A stretch of DNA of 64,000 nt from an uncultured Pseudomonadales bacterium (GCA_937775265.1 CALKBV010000016.1:1-64000); one strand, 5' to 3'; shown: positions 1 to 9,832, counted from the first letter of the stretch. Notes: generated by a model not told the origin, from the letters alone. Numbers and translations: made by a program.

Positions 1-1
1 T

Positions 2-493
2 CCAGAGCCTGCCGAAAGACCTACCTATGTTCTGATCGCAGGTGTTACCTCGATATTGATGGTGGGGTTATGGCAAGAAGTCCCCGGTGTTATTTGGTCC
101 GTTACGGACCCAATTTTAGTGATCTTTCTGTGGGTTATGTTCTGCTTTGGTTGGTTATACCTCTTGGCCGCGACCTTTGCGATAAACCACTTTGATTTGT
201 TTGGCTTGCGGCAGGTATACCTGCATTTTCGTAACCAGCCCAGGCCACCACTGAATTTTGTAAAAAGCGGTATGTACAAGTTCTCTCGTCATCCAATACA
301 AACCGGCGTGTTGATTGGTGTGTGGTTCATTCCCACTTTGACGGTCACGCACTTGATTTTGTCTATCGGTTTCACCGTGTATATCTTCATTGGGCTGTGG
401 TTTGAAGAGAAGGATCTAATTAGAGATATAGGCGAGCCCTACGAGCAATATCGTAAAGAAGCGGGGATGTTCTTGCCAAAAGTTTTCAAATAA
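2..493 (+). CDS. mddA: Methanethiol S-methyltransferase-like membrane protein (5' end outside window)
   Basis: The frame is open from the first base of the window, so the true start lies upstream; about 163 residues are visible. It is an integral membrane protein of the PEMT/ICMT/NnrU-like methyltransferase fold with at least three hydrophobic helices. The stretch with NHFDLFGLRQV, then SRHPIQTG, then a C-terminal FEEKDL and YEQYRKE resembles MddA, which methylates methanethiol to dimethyl sulfide with S-adenosylmethionine. RHP and the C-terminal EE are the usual SAM-binding residues of this fold. Family membership is clear; the MddA substrate is inference from resemblance. The next gene is convergent. 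Confidence 0.65.
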   Translation, partial: PEPAERPTYVLIAGVTSILMVGLWQEVPGVIWSVTDPILVIFLWVMFCFGWLYLLAATFAINHFDLFGLRQVYLHFRNQPRPPLNFVKSGMYKFSRHPIQTGVLIGVWFIPTLTVTHLILSIGFTVYIFIGLWFEEKDLIRDIGEPYEQYRKEAGMFLPKVFK

Positions 494-519
494 AGCCCTT
501 TATGTAGAGCCTGTCTTGT

Positions 520-1377
520 TCACGTCGTTGATTCTTTCTGCTGCGCTTGAAAGATAGTGCCGATCTTTGTGGGTGGCACCTGGCAGGGCCTGGGGTCATG
601 TCGTGCCCATTTTGCCGCCTTACCTCTAATCAACTCTTCTCCGTGGGGAGACCTACGAACTAAATCCGTATAAGCAAATGCATCGGCTGCAGTATAGGTT
701 TGTAATAACAAGGGCCGCCACTTTGTTGAATCGTTGGGGTATGAGCCGTGTATCATGCGACAGTTATGAATGGTTACCGTGCCTGCGCCGCCTGTTGGGA
801 AAACAGCTTTGTCAGTATCGACGCGTCTCAAATCCTGATCTTTAATATAGCCCGTCCAACGTTCACCGCTTTCGTCATATTGATCGAATAGTTCACTGGC
901 CTGACTCCTGGGAATAAACCCCATTTCGCCTTGTCCTTCCTCAACCTCCTCGAGGTAGACGCCGATCGTGATCAAGTCGTAATTAGTGTGCGGCCAAAAC
1001 TGGATATCCTGATGCCACTTCACTTCCTCGCCACCCTGGGGGTACTTGAAGTTCAGCTTGCCGTGATGAAACTTGATATCTGGGCCCAAAATCGATTCTG
1101 CCAGATCAACAATCTCGGAACTGGATGCAAACTCCCAATAGGTAGGGTGTTGATCGACCGGACTGTTTAATCGGCGCAATCGTGGTGTGTCAGCTGAATG
1201 GTCTGGCTCTACATCAAATTGTTTGTCGGAGGTTGAAACCTTGCGACTAAGATCGACAAAACTTTGCGTTACAGCGTTCAATCGATCAAGCCAGGGTTTT
1301 GATACGAAGTTTTCCAGGACCAGGTAGCCTTCAGTTCGATAGTGACTGATTTGCTCTGCACTGAGATTTTTTTGCAT
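520..1377 (-). CDS. Phytanoyl-CoA dioxygenase (PhyH) family protein
   Basis: A 285-residue non-heme Fe(II)/2-oxoglutarate oxygenase, normal length for the family. The iron-binding HxD is in KWHQDIQFW (about residue 118), the distal histidine in MIHGSYPND (about 210), and the 2-oxoglutarate-binding arginine a few residues later in WRPLLLQ. PhyH proteins hydroxylate or halogenate small organic substrates; the substrate here cannot be told from sequence. It converges with the methyltransferase gene. It is the only PhyH of the window outside the tRNA-bounded island. Confidence 0.88.
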   Translation of the reverse strand: MQKNLSAEQISHYRTEGYLVLENFVSKPWLDRLNAVTQSFVDLSRKVSTSDKQFDVEPDHSADTPRLRRLNSPVDQHPTYWEFASSSEIVDLAESILGPDIKFHHGKLNFKYPQGGEEVKWHQDIQFWPHTNYDLITIGVYLEEVEEGQGEMGFIPRSQASELFDQYDESGERWTGYIKDQDLRRVDTDKAVFPTGGAGTVTIHNCRMIHGSYPNDSTKWRPLLLQTYTAADAFAYTDLVRRSPHGEELIRGKAAKWARHDPRPCQVPPTKIGTIFQAQQKESTT

Positions 1378-1756
1378 TGGTAAGGCCCAAGTGTTTGTTG
1401 AGAGGATAACAATGAAAATAGGTAAGCGGAAATAGATTGTATGTCGTTCTGCATAGCCCGTTTAACTTCAAATTGCTTACTGCAATGAGTCCTTTCGAGT
1501 GGACTACAATATTAGGGGGGATACCATGACGGGTGACATTGCTCAAAACCGTATATAAATGTTTAGCTGTAAGTTTGTTAGGCTCGGCGAAGTATCTGGG
1601 GCGATATGAATCTAGCACAGTGCCCTCAAAGCTATTCGCGTCGTAGTCTTGGATTTTAAGCGACCATGAGGTTCACCGACTGGCCGTCAAGATACAATGT
1701 GTCGCACTTGCGACGAAAATCCGCGAAACTAGTGGAATCCGATGAGAGGGAATCAG
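1378..1756. other. Intergenic region, no gene recognised
   Basis: This 380-bp stretch separates two divergently transcribed genes and should hold both promoters. I see no RNA gene, clear operator or gene remnant. Short ORFs on the minus strand lack recognisable sequence. Confidence 0.5.
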
Positions 1757-3196
1757 ATGTCTACACTCGCTAAGAAGTCCAGTCTGGTGTTCTACGGAAT
1801 AGGGAGCATATCTCCTGCTATAACAGGGAACCTTTTAGGTGCTCCGATTTTCTTTTACTACAATAACGTGCTCGGACTTGAAGCCTGGCTTGTGAGCCTG
1901 GCGCTGGCCCTAGCGCTTGTTATAGATGGGGTTACTGACCCTTTGCTGGGTTATGCGTCGGACTATACTCGATCACGATTTGGTCGCAGGCACCCCTATA
2001 TCTACGCCAGTATTCTTCCCGGTTCTGTCTGCTACTTTTTCCTTATTATGGCTGACTTTGGGTCGAGTCAGATCGCCTTGTTTATTCAATTGCTGGTGCT
2101 GATTGCATTGCTGAGGCTGGCCTGGACCTTCTATCAGGTGCCAAGGGATGCATTGGGCGCTGAGATATCCAAGGATTACACGCAGAGAACACAGCTCCAC
2201 GGGATCAGTAGTTTCTTCGGCTGGATTGGCGGTGCGGGGATCGCCTATGCAACTTCCGCTTATTTCCTTGGTGACTCATATAGTAATGTCAGCGGATACC
2301 ATGAACTTGCGTACTGGGGGAGCGGATTGATACTGATTGCAGGAATCGTTTTTGCGGTGGGTACTCACAGGGAAATTCCAAACCTGGAACAGCCACATGA
2401 ACGTCCGCCGGTGACTGTACACGGAATTTTTCAAGAGATCCTTGCCACTCTTAATCATAAATCCTGGCTGATGCTGTTTTTTTCCGGAGTGGTTTTCAGT
2501 ATTTTCATAGGCCTGACGAGTGGTCTGGGTTTTTACTTCAATAGCTACTTCTGGGACTGGAAACCATCAGATGTGGCGATATTTGCTATTATCGATCTGA
2601 CGGCTGCGCTTGTTATTAGTGCAATGGCAGGACCCTTGTCAGCTCGATTCGACAAAAAACGTCTGGCGATTGGCCTATTTATAATTGCGATTGCCGTTGG
2701 ACCAATACTGCTTATTCTGAGGCTGGCTGACATATGGTGGGGTCTTAATATCTTGCCAGAGAATGGTGAAAAATTTGGAGCGCTCTGGTGGGTTATGATG
2801 ATTCATTCTTTGGTTGCTGCGAGCGTCGGGGTCCTTGCATGGATTCTGGTAGCATCGATGACTGCCGATGTTGTTGAAGATAGCCAGCGAAAGACCGGTA
2901 AACGGTCAGAAGGATTATTCTTTGCTGGCCCACATCTCATTCAAAAAGCGATCTCTGGTGTGGGTTTGATGATCAAGGGCTTGATCCTCACTTTTATTGG
3001 TTTCTCGGCGACAGCGTCAGAGGCTGAGAAGGTAGCCTCTATGCAGGATCTGGCAGTTGTGATTGTGGTTCTGAGCCTCACATTGCCAATGGTATCCCTT
3101 TACCTGCTTTCTCGTTATGAAATTAACCGTTCCCAACATGAATCAAATTTGGGGTTTCTTGGCTATAACACCGCAGAAGAACAAGGCGGAGATTAA
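1757..3196 (+). CDS. GPH-family (MFS_2) sugar:cation symporter
   Basis: A protein of about 479 residues with roughly 12 membrane segments. The N-terminal half carries the glycoside-pentoside-hexuronide family signature (GVTDPLLGYASD followed by SRFGRRHPYI, about residues 55-80), as in melibiose and xyloside symporters. I chose the ATG at 1757 because GAGAGGG lies just upstream; an in-frame ATG at 1742 would add five residues. It probably imports a sugar, glycoside or related carboxylate by cation symport; the substrate is unknown. A convergent exonuclease gene follows within 12 bp. Confidence 0.85.
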   Translation: MSTLAKKSSLVFYGIGSISPAITGNLLGAPIFFYYNNVLGLEAWLVSLALALALVIDGVTDPLLGYASDYTRSRFGRRHPYIYASILPGSVCYFFLIMADFGSSQIALFIQLLVLIALLRLAWTFYQVPRDALGAEISKDYTQRTQLHGISSFFGWIGGAGIAYATSAYFLGDSYSNVSGYHELAYWGSGLILIAGIVFAVGTHREIPNLEQPHERPPVTVHGIFQEILATLNHKSWLMLFFSGVVFSIFIGLTSGLGFYFNSYFWDWKPSDVAIFAIIDLTAALVISAMAGPLSARFDKKRLAIGLFIIAIAVGPILLILRLADIWWGLNILPENGEKFGALWWVMMIHSLVAASVGVLAWILVASMTADVVEDSQRKTGKRSEGLFFAGPHLIQKAISGVGLMIKGLILTFIGFSATASEAEKVASMQDLAVVIVVLSLTLPMVSLYLLSRYEINRSQHESNLGFLGYNTAEEQGGD

Positions 3197-3207
3197 GGGC
3201 TGCGCGT

Positions 3208-3822
3208 TTAGGGGCTTTGCGTTTCTCGCAACCAGCCATCCGTTTGCTTGATCGCTTTTTTCTCTAGTTGTAACAGTAGGTGTAATCCAATTTCTGTAAT
3301 TTGATAGCGGCGCCGCAGCAGGTTCATCATCTCTAGCCATAACAATGCTGTCATCTCGGCGTCTGCCAGCGCTCTATGAAAGGTGCCGGTAACCGGCACT
3401 TTGGCGTACTTCACCAACGTGCCCAGTTTGTGGTTGGGGGCATTTTGGTAGAGGCGTCGGGCGATGCGCAAAGAGCACAGGAAAGGTTGCTGACGGGTAT
3501 AACCCAACTGGTCCAGTTCCATGTCGAGGAACTTTCGGTCGAAGCCGGCATTGTGGGCGACCATTACCGAACCATCGATAAAGCGATACAGCTCGGGAAA
3601 CACCTCGTCGGCTTGGGGTGCCTGGTCCAGCATATGATTAGTGATGCCGGTGTAATGCTCAATAAAACTGTCGACCTTAAAACCCGGTTGTATCAAGTTC
3701 TGGTACTTGTCTGTGATCTTTCCGTTTTCAAGCGCCACGGCGCCGACCTCAATGGCGCGGTCACCACCGGCAGCAGACAAGCCGGTGGTTTCAAAGTCCA
3801 GGACGACTATTCTTTCTTGCAA
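3208..3822 (-). CDS. DnaQ/RNase T-type 3'-5' exonuclease
   Basis: A 204-residue DEDDh exonuclease. ExoI is DFETTGL near residue 9, ExoII is HNAGFDRKFL about residue 98, and ExoIII is HRALADAE about residue 150; together they hold the two-metal acidic residues and the general-base histidine. It resembles the stand-alone DNA polymerase III epsilon-like nucleases of proteobacteria rather than a replicative epsilon subunit, as no clamp-binding tail or GIY-YIG extension is present. The plus-strand ORF across it (3376-3912) is a shadow. Confidence 0.85.
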   Translation of the reverse strand: MQERIVVLDFETTGLSAAGGDRAIEVGAVALENGKITDKYQNLIQPGFKVDSFIEHYTGITNHMLDQAPQADEVFPELYRFIDGSVMVAHNAGFDRKFLDMELDQLGYTRQQPFLCSLRIARRLYQNAPNHKLGTLVKYAKVPVTGTFHRALADAEMTALLWLEMMNLLRRRYQITEIGLHLLLQLEKKAIKQTDGWLRETQSP

Positions 3823-3948
3823 GAGCGTTGTTTCATAGGACTGCGGTATGACGTTATTTCAGAAAGAGTGTACGACAATAAGCTCAAAACTGCTGAGTAT
3901 AGTAATCATTAAGCTCGTTGGCTGATGCGACAGCTCTGCACTGTTTCT

Positions 3949-4075
3949 TAAGGCGTATGCCAGGTAGGTGAAGTATAAGCTCTTTCCTGCGTGATCATCG
4001 GCACATCTTCGCTGGGCATTTCGACATTAAAAAGGGCAGCGTCGTAAGCAGTCCACCTGGGTGTCGGAATTTCCA
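3949..4075 (-). pseudogene. C-terminal stump of a DUF3604 protein
   Basis: The minus strand encodes about 42 residues ending in a stop: LEIPTPRWTAYD, then QERAYTSPTWHTP. This is the characteristic C-terminus of DUF3604 proteins (large proteins of roughly 600 residues, often in marine bacteria). Nothing upstream continues the family, so it is a remnant left by deletion. A strong inverted repeat lies exactly at its truncated edge. Confidence 0.6.
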
Positions 4076-4104
4076 GCACGCCGCTAATTTTCGGCGTGCT
4101 TTTA
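4075..4104 (+). terminator. Intrinsic-terminator-like hairpin
   Basis: AGCACGCCG and CGGCGTGCT form a perfect 9-bp stem around an 8-nt loop, followed on the plus strand by TTTT. No intact plus-strand gene ends here, so it may belong to a deleted gene or mark the junction with the DUF3604 stump. Confidence 0.5.
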
Positions 4105-4394
4105 AATCATGGCAAGGATGTTCGCCAGGGGACTATCGAATCAGATCATCGACCTTTGAGTAACAGAGCACCTGGGCAAGCTTGGCCATCAGTTTTGCAT
4201 CGGATCGTCAGGTGGCTCACCATTGTTGATGGCTATGTTAATTCGCTTCGCTAATTGTTCGTCAAGCGCCACTAACAAAGGTCGCGTAACTCGCTGGCCT
4301 GGTTGACCTGCAGCAAGACTTCAGCGATGCTTGAAGCCTTGCCGGCAGGATTTTGACTTATGGCGCTGAGAACGGCATTTGGAGGGTTACAAAC
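4101..4394. other. Intergenic region, nothing recognised
   Basis: About 290 bp with no convincing ORF. A GGAGGG Shine-Dalgarno at 4381-4386 belongs to the SDR that follows. Confidence 0.5.
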
Positions 4395-5204
4395 ATGAGC
4401 GATCATCCCGTTGCATTGGTCACCGGTGCGGCCCGAGGCATTGGACTTGCGATTGCCCAAAGTTTGATCGCGGCAGGCTATCGCGTCATGGCGGCTGACC
4501 TTGGTGGTGACCAGGCATGGAACTATCAACTCGGACAATCCGGAGACATAGCGCAAGCTCTGCAAGCCACGGATGCCACTAGCGATAATGCGCCTCTATA
4601 CGACATTTGCAATGTGGATGTGACCGATGCCGCAGCTTGTGAGCGGGCTGTTCAATGCACGATTGAGACCTTCGGCCAACTCAACCTCCTGGTTAATAAT
4701 GCTGGTATCGTTGACTCAGGTCCCATTACGGAATTCAGCGAGGCGGCCTGGGACCAAATTTTTGCCGTTAACACCAAAGGTATTTTCTTGATGTCAAAGG
4801 CGGCCATTCCTTACTTAAGAGTTTCCGAAAATGCCAGCATTGTGAACACTGCCTCGATCGCGGGGAAAAAAGGGGTGCCGAATATGGCCGCATACTGCGG
4901 CTCAAAATTCGCGGCGATAGGCATCACTCAATCCATGGCGATGGAGCTAGCCGCTGACAAGATCCGTGTTAATGCGATCTGTCCGGGCATTGTAGGAACG
5001 GCGATGTGGCTGGATCATTTAATCCCCAAGAATAATGCCGCGAGCGATGCCCCTGTCGATTTTGATACGCGTGCCTCTCAGCTTATCCCAATGGGTGAGC
5101 CCCAGACTGCAGAAGATATGGCAGATGCCGTGCTTTACCTTGCCAGGGCCAGCGCTGTGACAGGAATCTCCCTGACGGTCGCGGGTGGCATGGAAATGAA
5201 TTAA
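4395..5204 (+). CDS. SDR-family oxidoreductase
   Basis: A classical short-chain dehydrogenase of about 269 residues. The NAD(P)-binding TGAARGIG is at the N-terminus, NNAG in the middle, and the catalytic Ser-Tyr-Lys as NTAS and YCGSK. The start at 4395 has GGAGGG nine bases upstream; an earlier in-frame ATG (4353) lacks this. A second SDR follows in the same direction 200 bp downstream. The substrate is unknown, but the surrounding catabolic genes suggest alcohol/ketone interconversion. Confidence 0.87.
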   Translation: MSDHPVALVTGAARGIGLAIAQSLIAAGYRVMAADLGGDQAWNYQLGQSGDIAQALQATDATSDNAPLYDICNVDVTDAAACERAVQCTIETFGQLNLLVNNAGIVDSGPITEFSEAAWDQIFAVNTKGIFLMSKAAIPYLRVSENASIVNTASIAGKKGVPNMAAYCGSKFAAIGITQSMAMELAADKIRVNAICPGIVGTAMWLDHLIPKNNAASDAPVDFDTRASQLIPMGEPQTAEDMADAVLYLARASAVTGISLTVAGGMEMN

Positions 5205-5406
5205 AGAAAACTCATCGATAACATCGGGTATTACCATACCTTGCCGAAGTTGCCCCAATGTCCAATCTAAGTTTCGAATGTTGGCTGGAATGATCAATCC
5301 ATTCGATGCGTTCGTGGACATTGTTAAATGGGGCAGGGCGTCGCAACTATTGGCGTGCACAGTATAAAGCGCTTGGACTCAACCAGGTGCACCACAGGAG
5401 AAAAAT

Positions 5407-6207
5407 ATGGCAGTAGGTCGTCTAGAAGGAAAGGTCGCGGTGATTACTGGCGGCGCCAGTGGAATTGGGAAAGCTTGCGCGCTTCGTTTTGCGGAAGAAG
5501 GCGCCGAAATAGTCATCAGTGATCTAGGTTCAGAGCGAATGGAATCTGCAGCCGCAGAGATTAGAAGCAGTACTAACGGTCAGGTCAAATGGGTGGAAGC
5601 GAATGTCTGCTTCGAAGCACAAATTGCAAATTTAATGCAATCCGCGATAGATGATTTCGGGCACATCGATTGCGTGGTCGCCGCCGCGGGTGTTTCCGGC
5701 GCGCACTATCTCAGCGACGAGAACGCAGAAGGATTGAGCGGTAATTTAGTCGACCAGCCTTTAGAGGACTGGAATCAGGTGCTGCAGATCAACCTTACAG
5801 GTGTCATGTTAACCAACAAACACGCGGCCCGTCACATGATCGCCAAAGGTATTCCGGGCAGTATCGTTAATATCGCCTCGAGTGCCGCCCGTGTCGCCTT
5901 GTCCGGCGCTGTGGACTACTGCGTATCCAAGGCGGGGGTATCCATGTTGACTCATGCGTTCGCGATGGAAATGCTGGAAAATAACATTCGTGTCAACGCG
6001 ATAGGACCCGGTTTCATCGAGACACCTATGACTCAAGGTCTGCAAGATGACGACGACGGAAAGGAAATGATGCTTAGCATGACTCCCATGGGCCGTCTTG
6101 GCACGCCATTAGAGATGGCGAACACCGCACTCTACCTGGCCTGTGCGGAGTCCAGCTACACCACTGGAGCAACCTTGTATCCGAACGGTGGTATGTACAT
6201 CAGCTGA
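5407..6207 (+). CDS. SDR-family oxidoreductase
   Basis: A 266-residue classical SDR: TGGASGIG cofactor loop, NLTG region, catalytic NIASS and YCVSK, and the PGFIETPM segment after the active site. The acidic D after IVIS suggests NAD rather than NADP. CAGGAG lies seven bases before the ATG. It parallels the preceding SDR but is clearly a different paralogue, so the two may act on successive or stereoisomeric substrates. Confidence 0.88.
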   Translation: MAVGRLEGKVAVITGGASGIGKACALRFAEEGAEIVISDLGSERMESAAAEIRSSTNGQVKWVEANVCFEAQIANLMQSAIDDFGHIDCVVAAAGVSGAHYLSDENAEGLSGNLVDQPLEDWNQVLQINLTGVMLTNKHAARHMIAKGIPGSIVNIASSAARVALSGAVDYCVSKAGVSMLTHAFAMEMLENNIRVNAIGPGFIETPMTQGLQDDDDGKEMMLSMTPMGRLGTPLEMANTALYLACAESSYTTGATLYPNGGMYIS

Positions 6208-6529
6208 ACAAACGGTGGCGCGCGTCAGATTACTGATTATTTTTCCGATAGTTTGGGAATTCGTGAGTGTAAATTGAAAAAACTGCATGGATGATTCTCG
6301 ACCGCACCTATAGCAAGGGATACATGGTGATATTGACGCGAGAATTGTTGGATGTTCGCCAACGTATCAGCTAATCGATTCACCTCATTACCAAAACATT
6401 ATTCGGAGGCATGGGATGGTTTCGATGAGTACCTGCCTCAACCAGCATCTTTGCGATTTCAGGTAAAACCCAGTTGATTACTGCTGGTACCACCATTAGT
6501 CTAAGGGTTGTTTTTTCAGAGATATAGCT
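6208..6529. other. Intergenic region, possible gene remnant
   Basis: The minus strand here reads VVPAVINWVLPEIAKMLVEAG in an open frame that also enters the next gene. It resembles real protein but I cannot assign a family; it may be another decayed gene. No RNA gene or clear regulatory site is seen. Confidence 0.3.
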
Positions 6530-7342
6530 ATGTCGTATTTGGCCATCGAAGGAGGGCAGCTGTTTTATGAACTGCACGGCGAGGCATCTAGTCCCACAGT
6601 AATGCTTGTTCATGGGTTTGGCATGGCTGGCGTTGTCTGGGAGCAGAACGTTTCAGCGTTAACAGCTGCCGGTTATTCAGTAGTGACTTATGACCAGCGA
6701 TGTTGCGGGCAATCGGATAAGAACTTCGCGGATGTTTCAATTCCTGCGATGGGTGACGATATCGTCGCATTGTGTGATGAACTAGGTTTGTCGTCAGTGA
6801 TTTTGAATGGGTGGTCATTGGGTGGTGCGCTGGTTGTTGACGCGGCAGGTAAATTGGGGGATCGACTAAAAGGCTTAATCCTCACCGGCGGAGCAACGCC
6901 TCGATATACGCAAGCAGATGGATTCCCCCATGGTGGTGCGGCTGAAGATGTCGTAGCAACAGTAGCGGCACTACGAGCAGATAGATCAGCCTTTCTCAAG
7001 GGGCTGTATTTTGAAGGTGTCTTTGCCGCAGACGTTGGTGAGTCGGTTAAGCAACGCTGTTTGGATATCGCCATGCAGGAAAGCCCTGAAGGTGATGCGG
7101 CTCTTGGAGAGCTCGGCACGGTTGATCAACGCGAGCAAATTGTAAAAATTTCTTGTCCGTCCCTGGTGTTGCACGGCGCCGAAGATGGGGTCGTGCCAAT
7201 CGGGATTGGAGAGGTCGCTGCATCACTTCTGCAAGATTCCGAAATGACAGTCATGGTTGGTTGCGGTCACGCCCCCTTTCTTGAAGACATAGAGGCATAT
7301 AATCGCCACGTGATTTCGTTTCTGGGGCGCTGCGCTGAGTGA
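6530..7342 (+). CDS. Alpha/beta hydrolase
   Basis: A 270-residue alpha/beta hydrolase. The oxyanion-hole HGFG is at about residue 27, the nucleophile elbow GWSLGG at about 96, the acid in HGAEDGVVP at about 218 and the catalytic histidine in GCGHAPF at about 247. These resemble esterases, lactonases and haloperoxidase-like hydrolases. Next to the amidohydrolase and near a Baeyer-Villiger monooxygenase, a lactone or ester substrate is plausible but unproven. Confidence 0.87.
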   Translation: MSYLAIEGGQLFYELHGEASSPTVMLVHGFGMAGVVWEQNVSALTAAGYSVVTYDQRCCGQSDKNFADVSIPAMGDDIVALCDELGLSSVILNGWSLGGALVVDAAGKLGDRLKGLILTGGATPRYTQADGFPHGGAAEDVVATVAALRADRSAFLKGLYFEGVFAADVGESVKQRCLDIAMQESPEGDAALGELGTVDQREQIVKISCPSLVLHGAEDGVVPIGIGEVAASLLQDSEMTVMVGCGHAPFLEDIEAYNRHVISFLGRCAE

Positions 7343-7537
7343 CTTTCAAGGCGGTCCAGGCGTGGCACGCTTTAAGTGCAGAGCTCAGAGCAAAGAGCGA
7401 AGAGGTGGTAAAGCCGTAAATAGCCTAAAGCAGAAGGTGGACAGGCTCAGGGTTTGTGTGGCATGTTCTAGGGAACTTGAGCTTGTATGAAAGGCGTTTA
7501 AACGCCAGCGAACAAAGACAGTCAAAGGAGTAACTGA

Positions 7538-9238
7538 ATGAATTACGACCTTATTATTTCCGGTGGCACCATTGTTGATGGCACGGGCGTTGCGCCCTAT
7601 AAAGGTGATGTTGCGATCAGAGACGGCAAGATCGCAAAAATGGGGGACCTCAATGAGGATTCTGCGGCAAAAACCATTGATGCGACAGGGCAAACAGTCA
7701 CTCCGGGGTTTGTTGATTTGCATACCCACCTAGATGCTCAGGTGGGGTGGGACCCCGAGCTCACATCGAGTTCATATCACGGCGTGACGACGGCGCTTAT
7801 CGGCAACTGTGGTGTTGGCTTTGCACCAGTGGCTGAACAAAACCGGCAATATATGGCAAAGCTCATGGAGTCGGTTGAAGATATTGCAGCCGAAGCCATT
7901 CTGGATGGCCTGCCCTGGAACTGGACTAATTACGGTGGTTATTTAGATTCTGTTGAGGCCTTGAAACCGGCCCTGAATATTGTTGGTTTGGTCGGGCACT
8001 CGGCTATCCGGTTTGAAGCCATGGGGGATAAGTCCATGGATAAAGATGTGCAAGCCGATGATCGCGAATTGGCCGATATTGTTCGCATGGTCAAAGAGTC
8101 GGTCGAAGCTGGTGCGGTTGGCTTCTCAACTTCTCGATTTATTCCACATACAGTGCCAGATGGCCGCTGCACGCCAGGGACCTGGGCAGACCTGCGGGAG
8201 ACGGGTGCAATACAACAGGCGGTGATTGAAGCCGGTGGCGTGGGTGCGCTGTTTCAATCGGCGAATGATTTTCAGACTCGTTACGAGACCGAAATCAAGA
8301 TGTTTGAGCAGGGCGCTGAAGCGGGTTGCCAGATTCTGTTTTCGGGTGGTGCCGGGCCGCAAGGTGATGGCGGCGTTAGTCGGTGGCGGGATTTTTTCCA
8401 TCAGCATAACCAGGGCGGTAAACGCGTTTCCGGGGTTTGCCACACCAGACCCAGTGGCGCATTTTTTGGTTTAGCGCAATTGTCACCGTTTACCCAGGAG
8501 TCAGATGCCTGGCGGGAATTGATGGCGCTGCCCACGGTAAGCGACCGACTCGATGCGCTTCGGAATCAGGAAACCCGAATGCGGCTTATCAAAGATGGCA
8601 AGGCCATCGGGCATTTATCGAAGATGGCCCATATGCTGCACCCCTTTGGTATGGGCGGAACACCCGACCTTGATTTGGACCGAAAGTCATCGCTGCAACA
8701 GTTAGCGGATGCAGCTGGATGTGATCCGGTTGAAATGTATGTTGACCGGCTCTTGGCCTCGGAAGGTCGAGAACTATTTAATTATTGGGCCTTTGGCGGC
8801 GCACTCGAAAATCAGTGGCAATACATGCAATTAGATCACGTTATTCCGATGTTGGGTGATGCTGGTGCGCATGTAGGTATTTTTACTGATACCGATTCGC
8901 CAACGATCCTGCTGAGTGAGTTGACCCGTAAGCACAATGTCTATTCGTTGCCCGAGGCGATCCATAAAATCACCCAGCAATCTGCTGAAGTGTTGGGCCT
9001 GAAAGATCGCGGTGTGCTCAAAGAGGGCTATATCGCCGATATTAATGTGATTGATTACGACAAGTTAGCGACCCATCATCCGGAATATGTGTATGATTTC
9101 CCCCATGGTGGCGGTCGATTTATTGTGAAGAGCACTGGCTATACAGCGACTCTGGTCGCGGGCCAGGTTGTGGTAGAAAACTGTCAACACACTGGCAATC
9201 GGCCCGGTCAAGTGATTCGAGAATTTGAGCGAGGATAA
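7538..9238 (+). CDS. N-acyl-D-amino-acid deacylase-type amidohydrolase
   Basis: A 566-residue metal-dependent amidohydrolase of the D-aminoacylase group. The metal-binding HTHLD is at about residue 66, the GNCGVGFAP segment at about 90, GHSAIR near 152, and the late DAGAHVG motif holds the metal/catalytic aspartate. AAGGAG lies seven bases before the ATG. Members remove N-acyl groups from D-amino acids or open related cyclic amides. With the amidase 600 bp downstream it forms an amide-hydrolysing pair. Confidence 0.85.
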   Translation: MNYDLIISGGTIVDGTGVAPYKGDVAIRDGKIAKMGDLNEDSAAKTIDATGQTVTPGFVDLHTHLDAQVGWDPELTSSSYHGVTTALIGNCGVGFAPVAEQNRQYMAKLMESVEDIAAEAILDGLPWNWTNYGGYLDSVEALKPALNIVGLVGHSAIRFEAMGDKSMDKDVQADDRELADIVRMVKESVEAGAVGFSTSRFIPHTVPDGRCTPGTWADLRETGAIQQAVIEAGGVGALFQSANDFQTRYETEIKMFEQGAEAGCQILFSGGAGPQGDGGVSRWRDFFHQHNQGGKRVSGVCHTRPSGAFFGLAQLSPFTQESDAWRELMALPTVSDRLDALRNQETRMRLIKDGKAIGHLSKMAHMLHPFGMGGTPDLDLDRKSSLQQLADAAGCDPVEMYVDRLLASEGRELFNYWAFGGALENQWQYMQLDHVIPMLGDAGAHVGIFTDTDSPTILLSELTRKHNVYSLPEAIHKITQQSAEVLGLKDRGVLKEGYIADINVIDYDKLATHHPEYVYDFPHGGGRFIVKSTGYTATLVAGQVVVENCQHTGNRPGQVIREFERG

Positions 9239-9384
9239 CGGCGGTTTTTCCAGGGGTCGCGGTTTCTCATCGAACTCACGATTGCGTAAATATATTGTGC
9301 TGATGAGGCCAGCAGATGAGCTACAACAGACTGCCCAGCCCCGGGGCAAAGCGTTGTTCAATGGTGCACGGTTTTTTTAGCCTA

Positions 9385-9584
9385 ACGACTCAAACGAGTC
9401 TTCAACATAGACGTTACGCTATGCCACGACCTGCGGCGATGCCGTGCGAGCCATCGCCGACATTACTCATCCATGCATAACCCAGAAGATCTTGGTTTAC
9501 ATCGAAACGCAACCGGGCACGTTACAACTGCCGCAACGAGCAAACGCTAAAACATCTTCCCGATTTGAAGTCACTTACCACTAA
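9385..9584 (+). pseudogene. IS91-type transposase, 3' remnant
   Basis: Plus-strand codons read RLKRVFNIDVTLCHD, then after a one-base frame change CGDAVRAIADI and QKILVYIE, ending at a stop. This is the C-terminal zinc-binding end of IS91-family Y2 transposases (RLKRVFNIDIE.C..CGG.VRIIA.I..P..I.KIL). The body of the gene and the element ends are missing. Two more IS91 remnants lie at 18004-18084 and 33195-33620. Confidence 0.65.
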
Positions 9585-9832
9585 CCGAAAATACGCGCCC
9601 GCTCCAGATTATGAAGGACTAGAAGCATTCAGAGTCAGGCATTATTGGACAGGTCGATATCGCACAAACAGCACTTGAGCAGAACACCAGGGAGCTGAAG
9701 AAAGAGGTCGAAGATTACCGTGCCATGATATATAGCGTTGCCTGGAAAGAACACTTGGTCTGGAACATGATGAGGATAGGCAGAGTCATTTCGTAGGTAG
9801 TTAAATCAGGATAGTAAATCAGGAGACAATTA
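9585..9832. other. Intergenic region with a 57-residue ORF fragment
   Basis: An open frame without a clear start (9623-9796) reads TALEQNTRELKKEVEDYRA, then WKEHLVWNMMR. It has amphipathic, protein-like character but I recognise no family. An AGGAG before 9833 belongs to the amidase. Confidence 0.3.

Noticed and set aside
3376-3912. 178-aa plus-strand ORF
   Set aside because: Complete shadow of the DnaQ-like exonuclease, whose motifs are on the minus strand.
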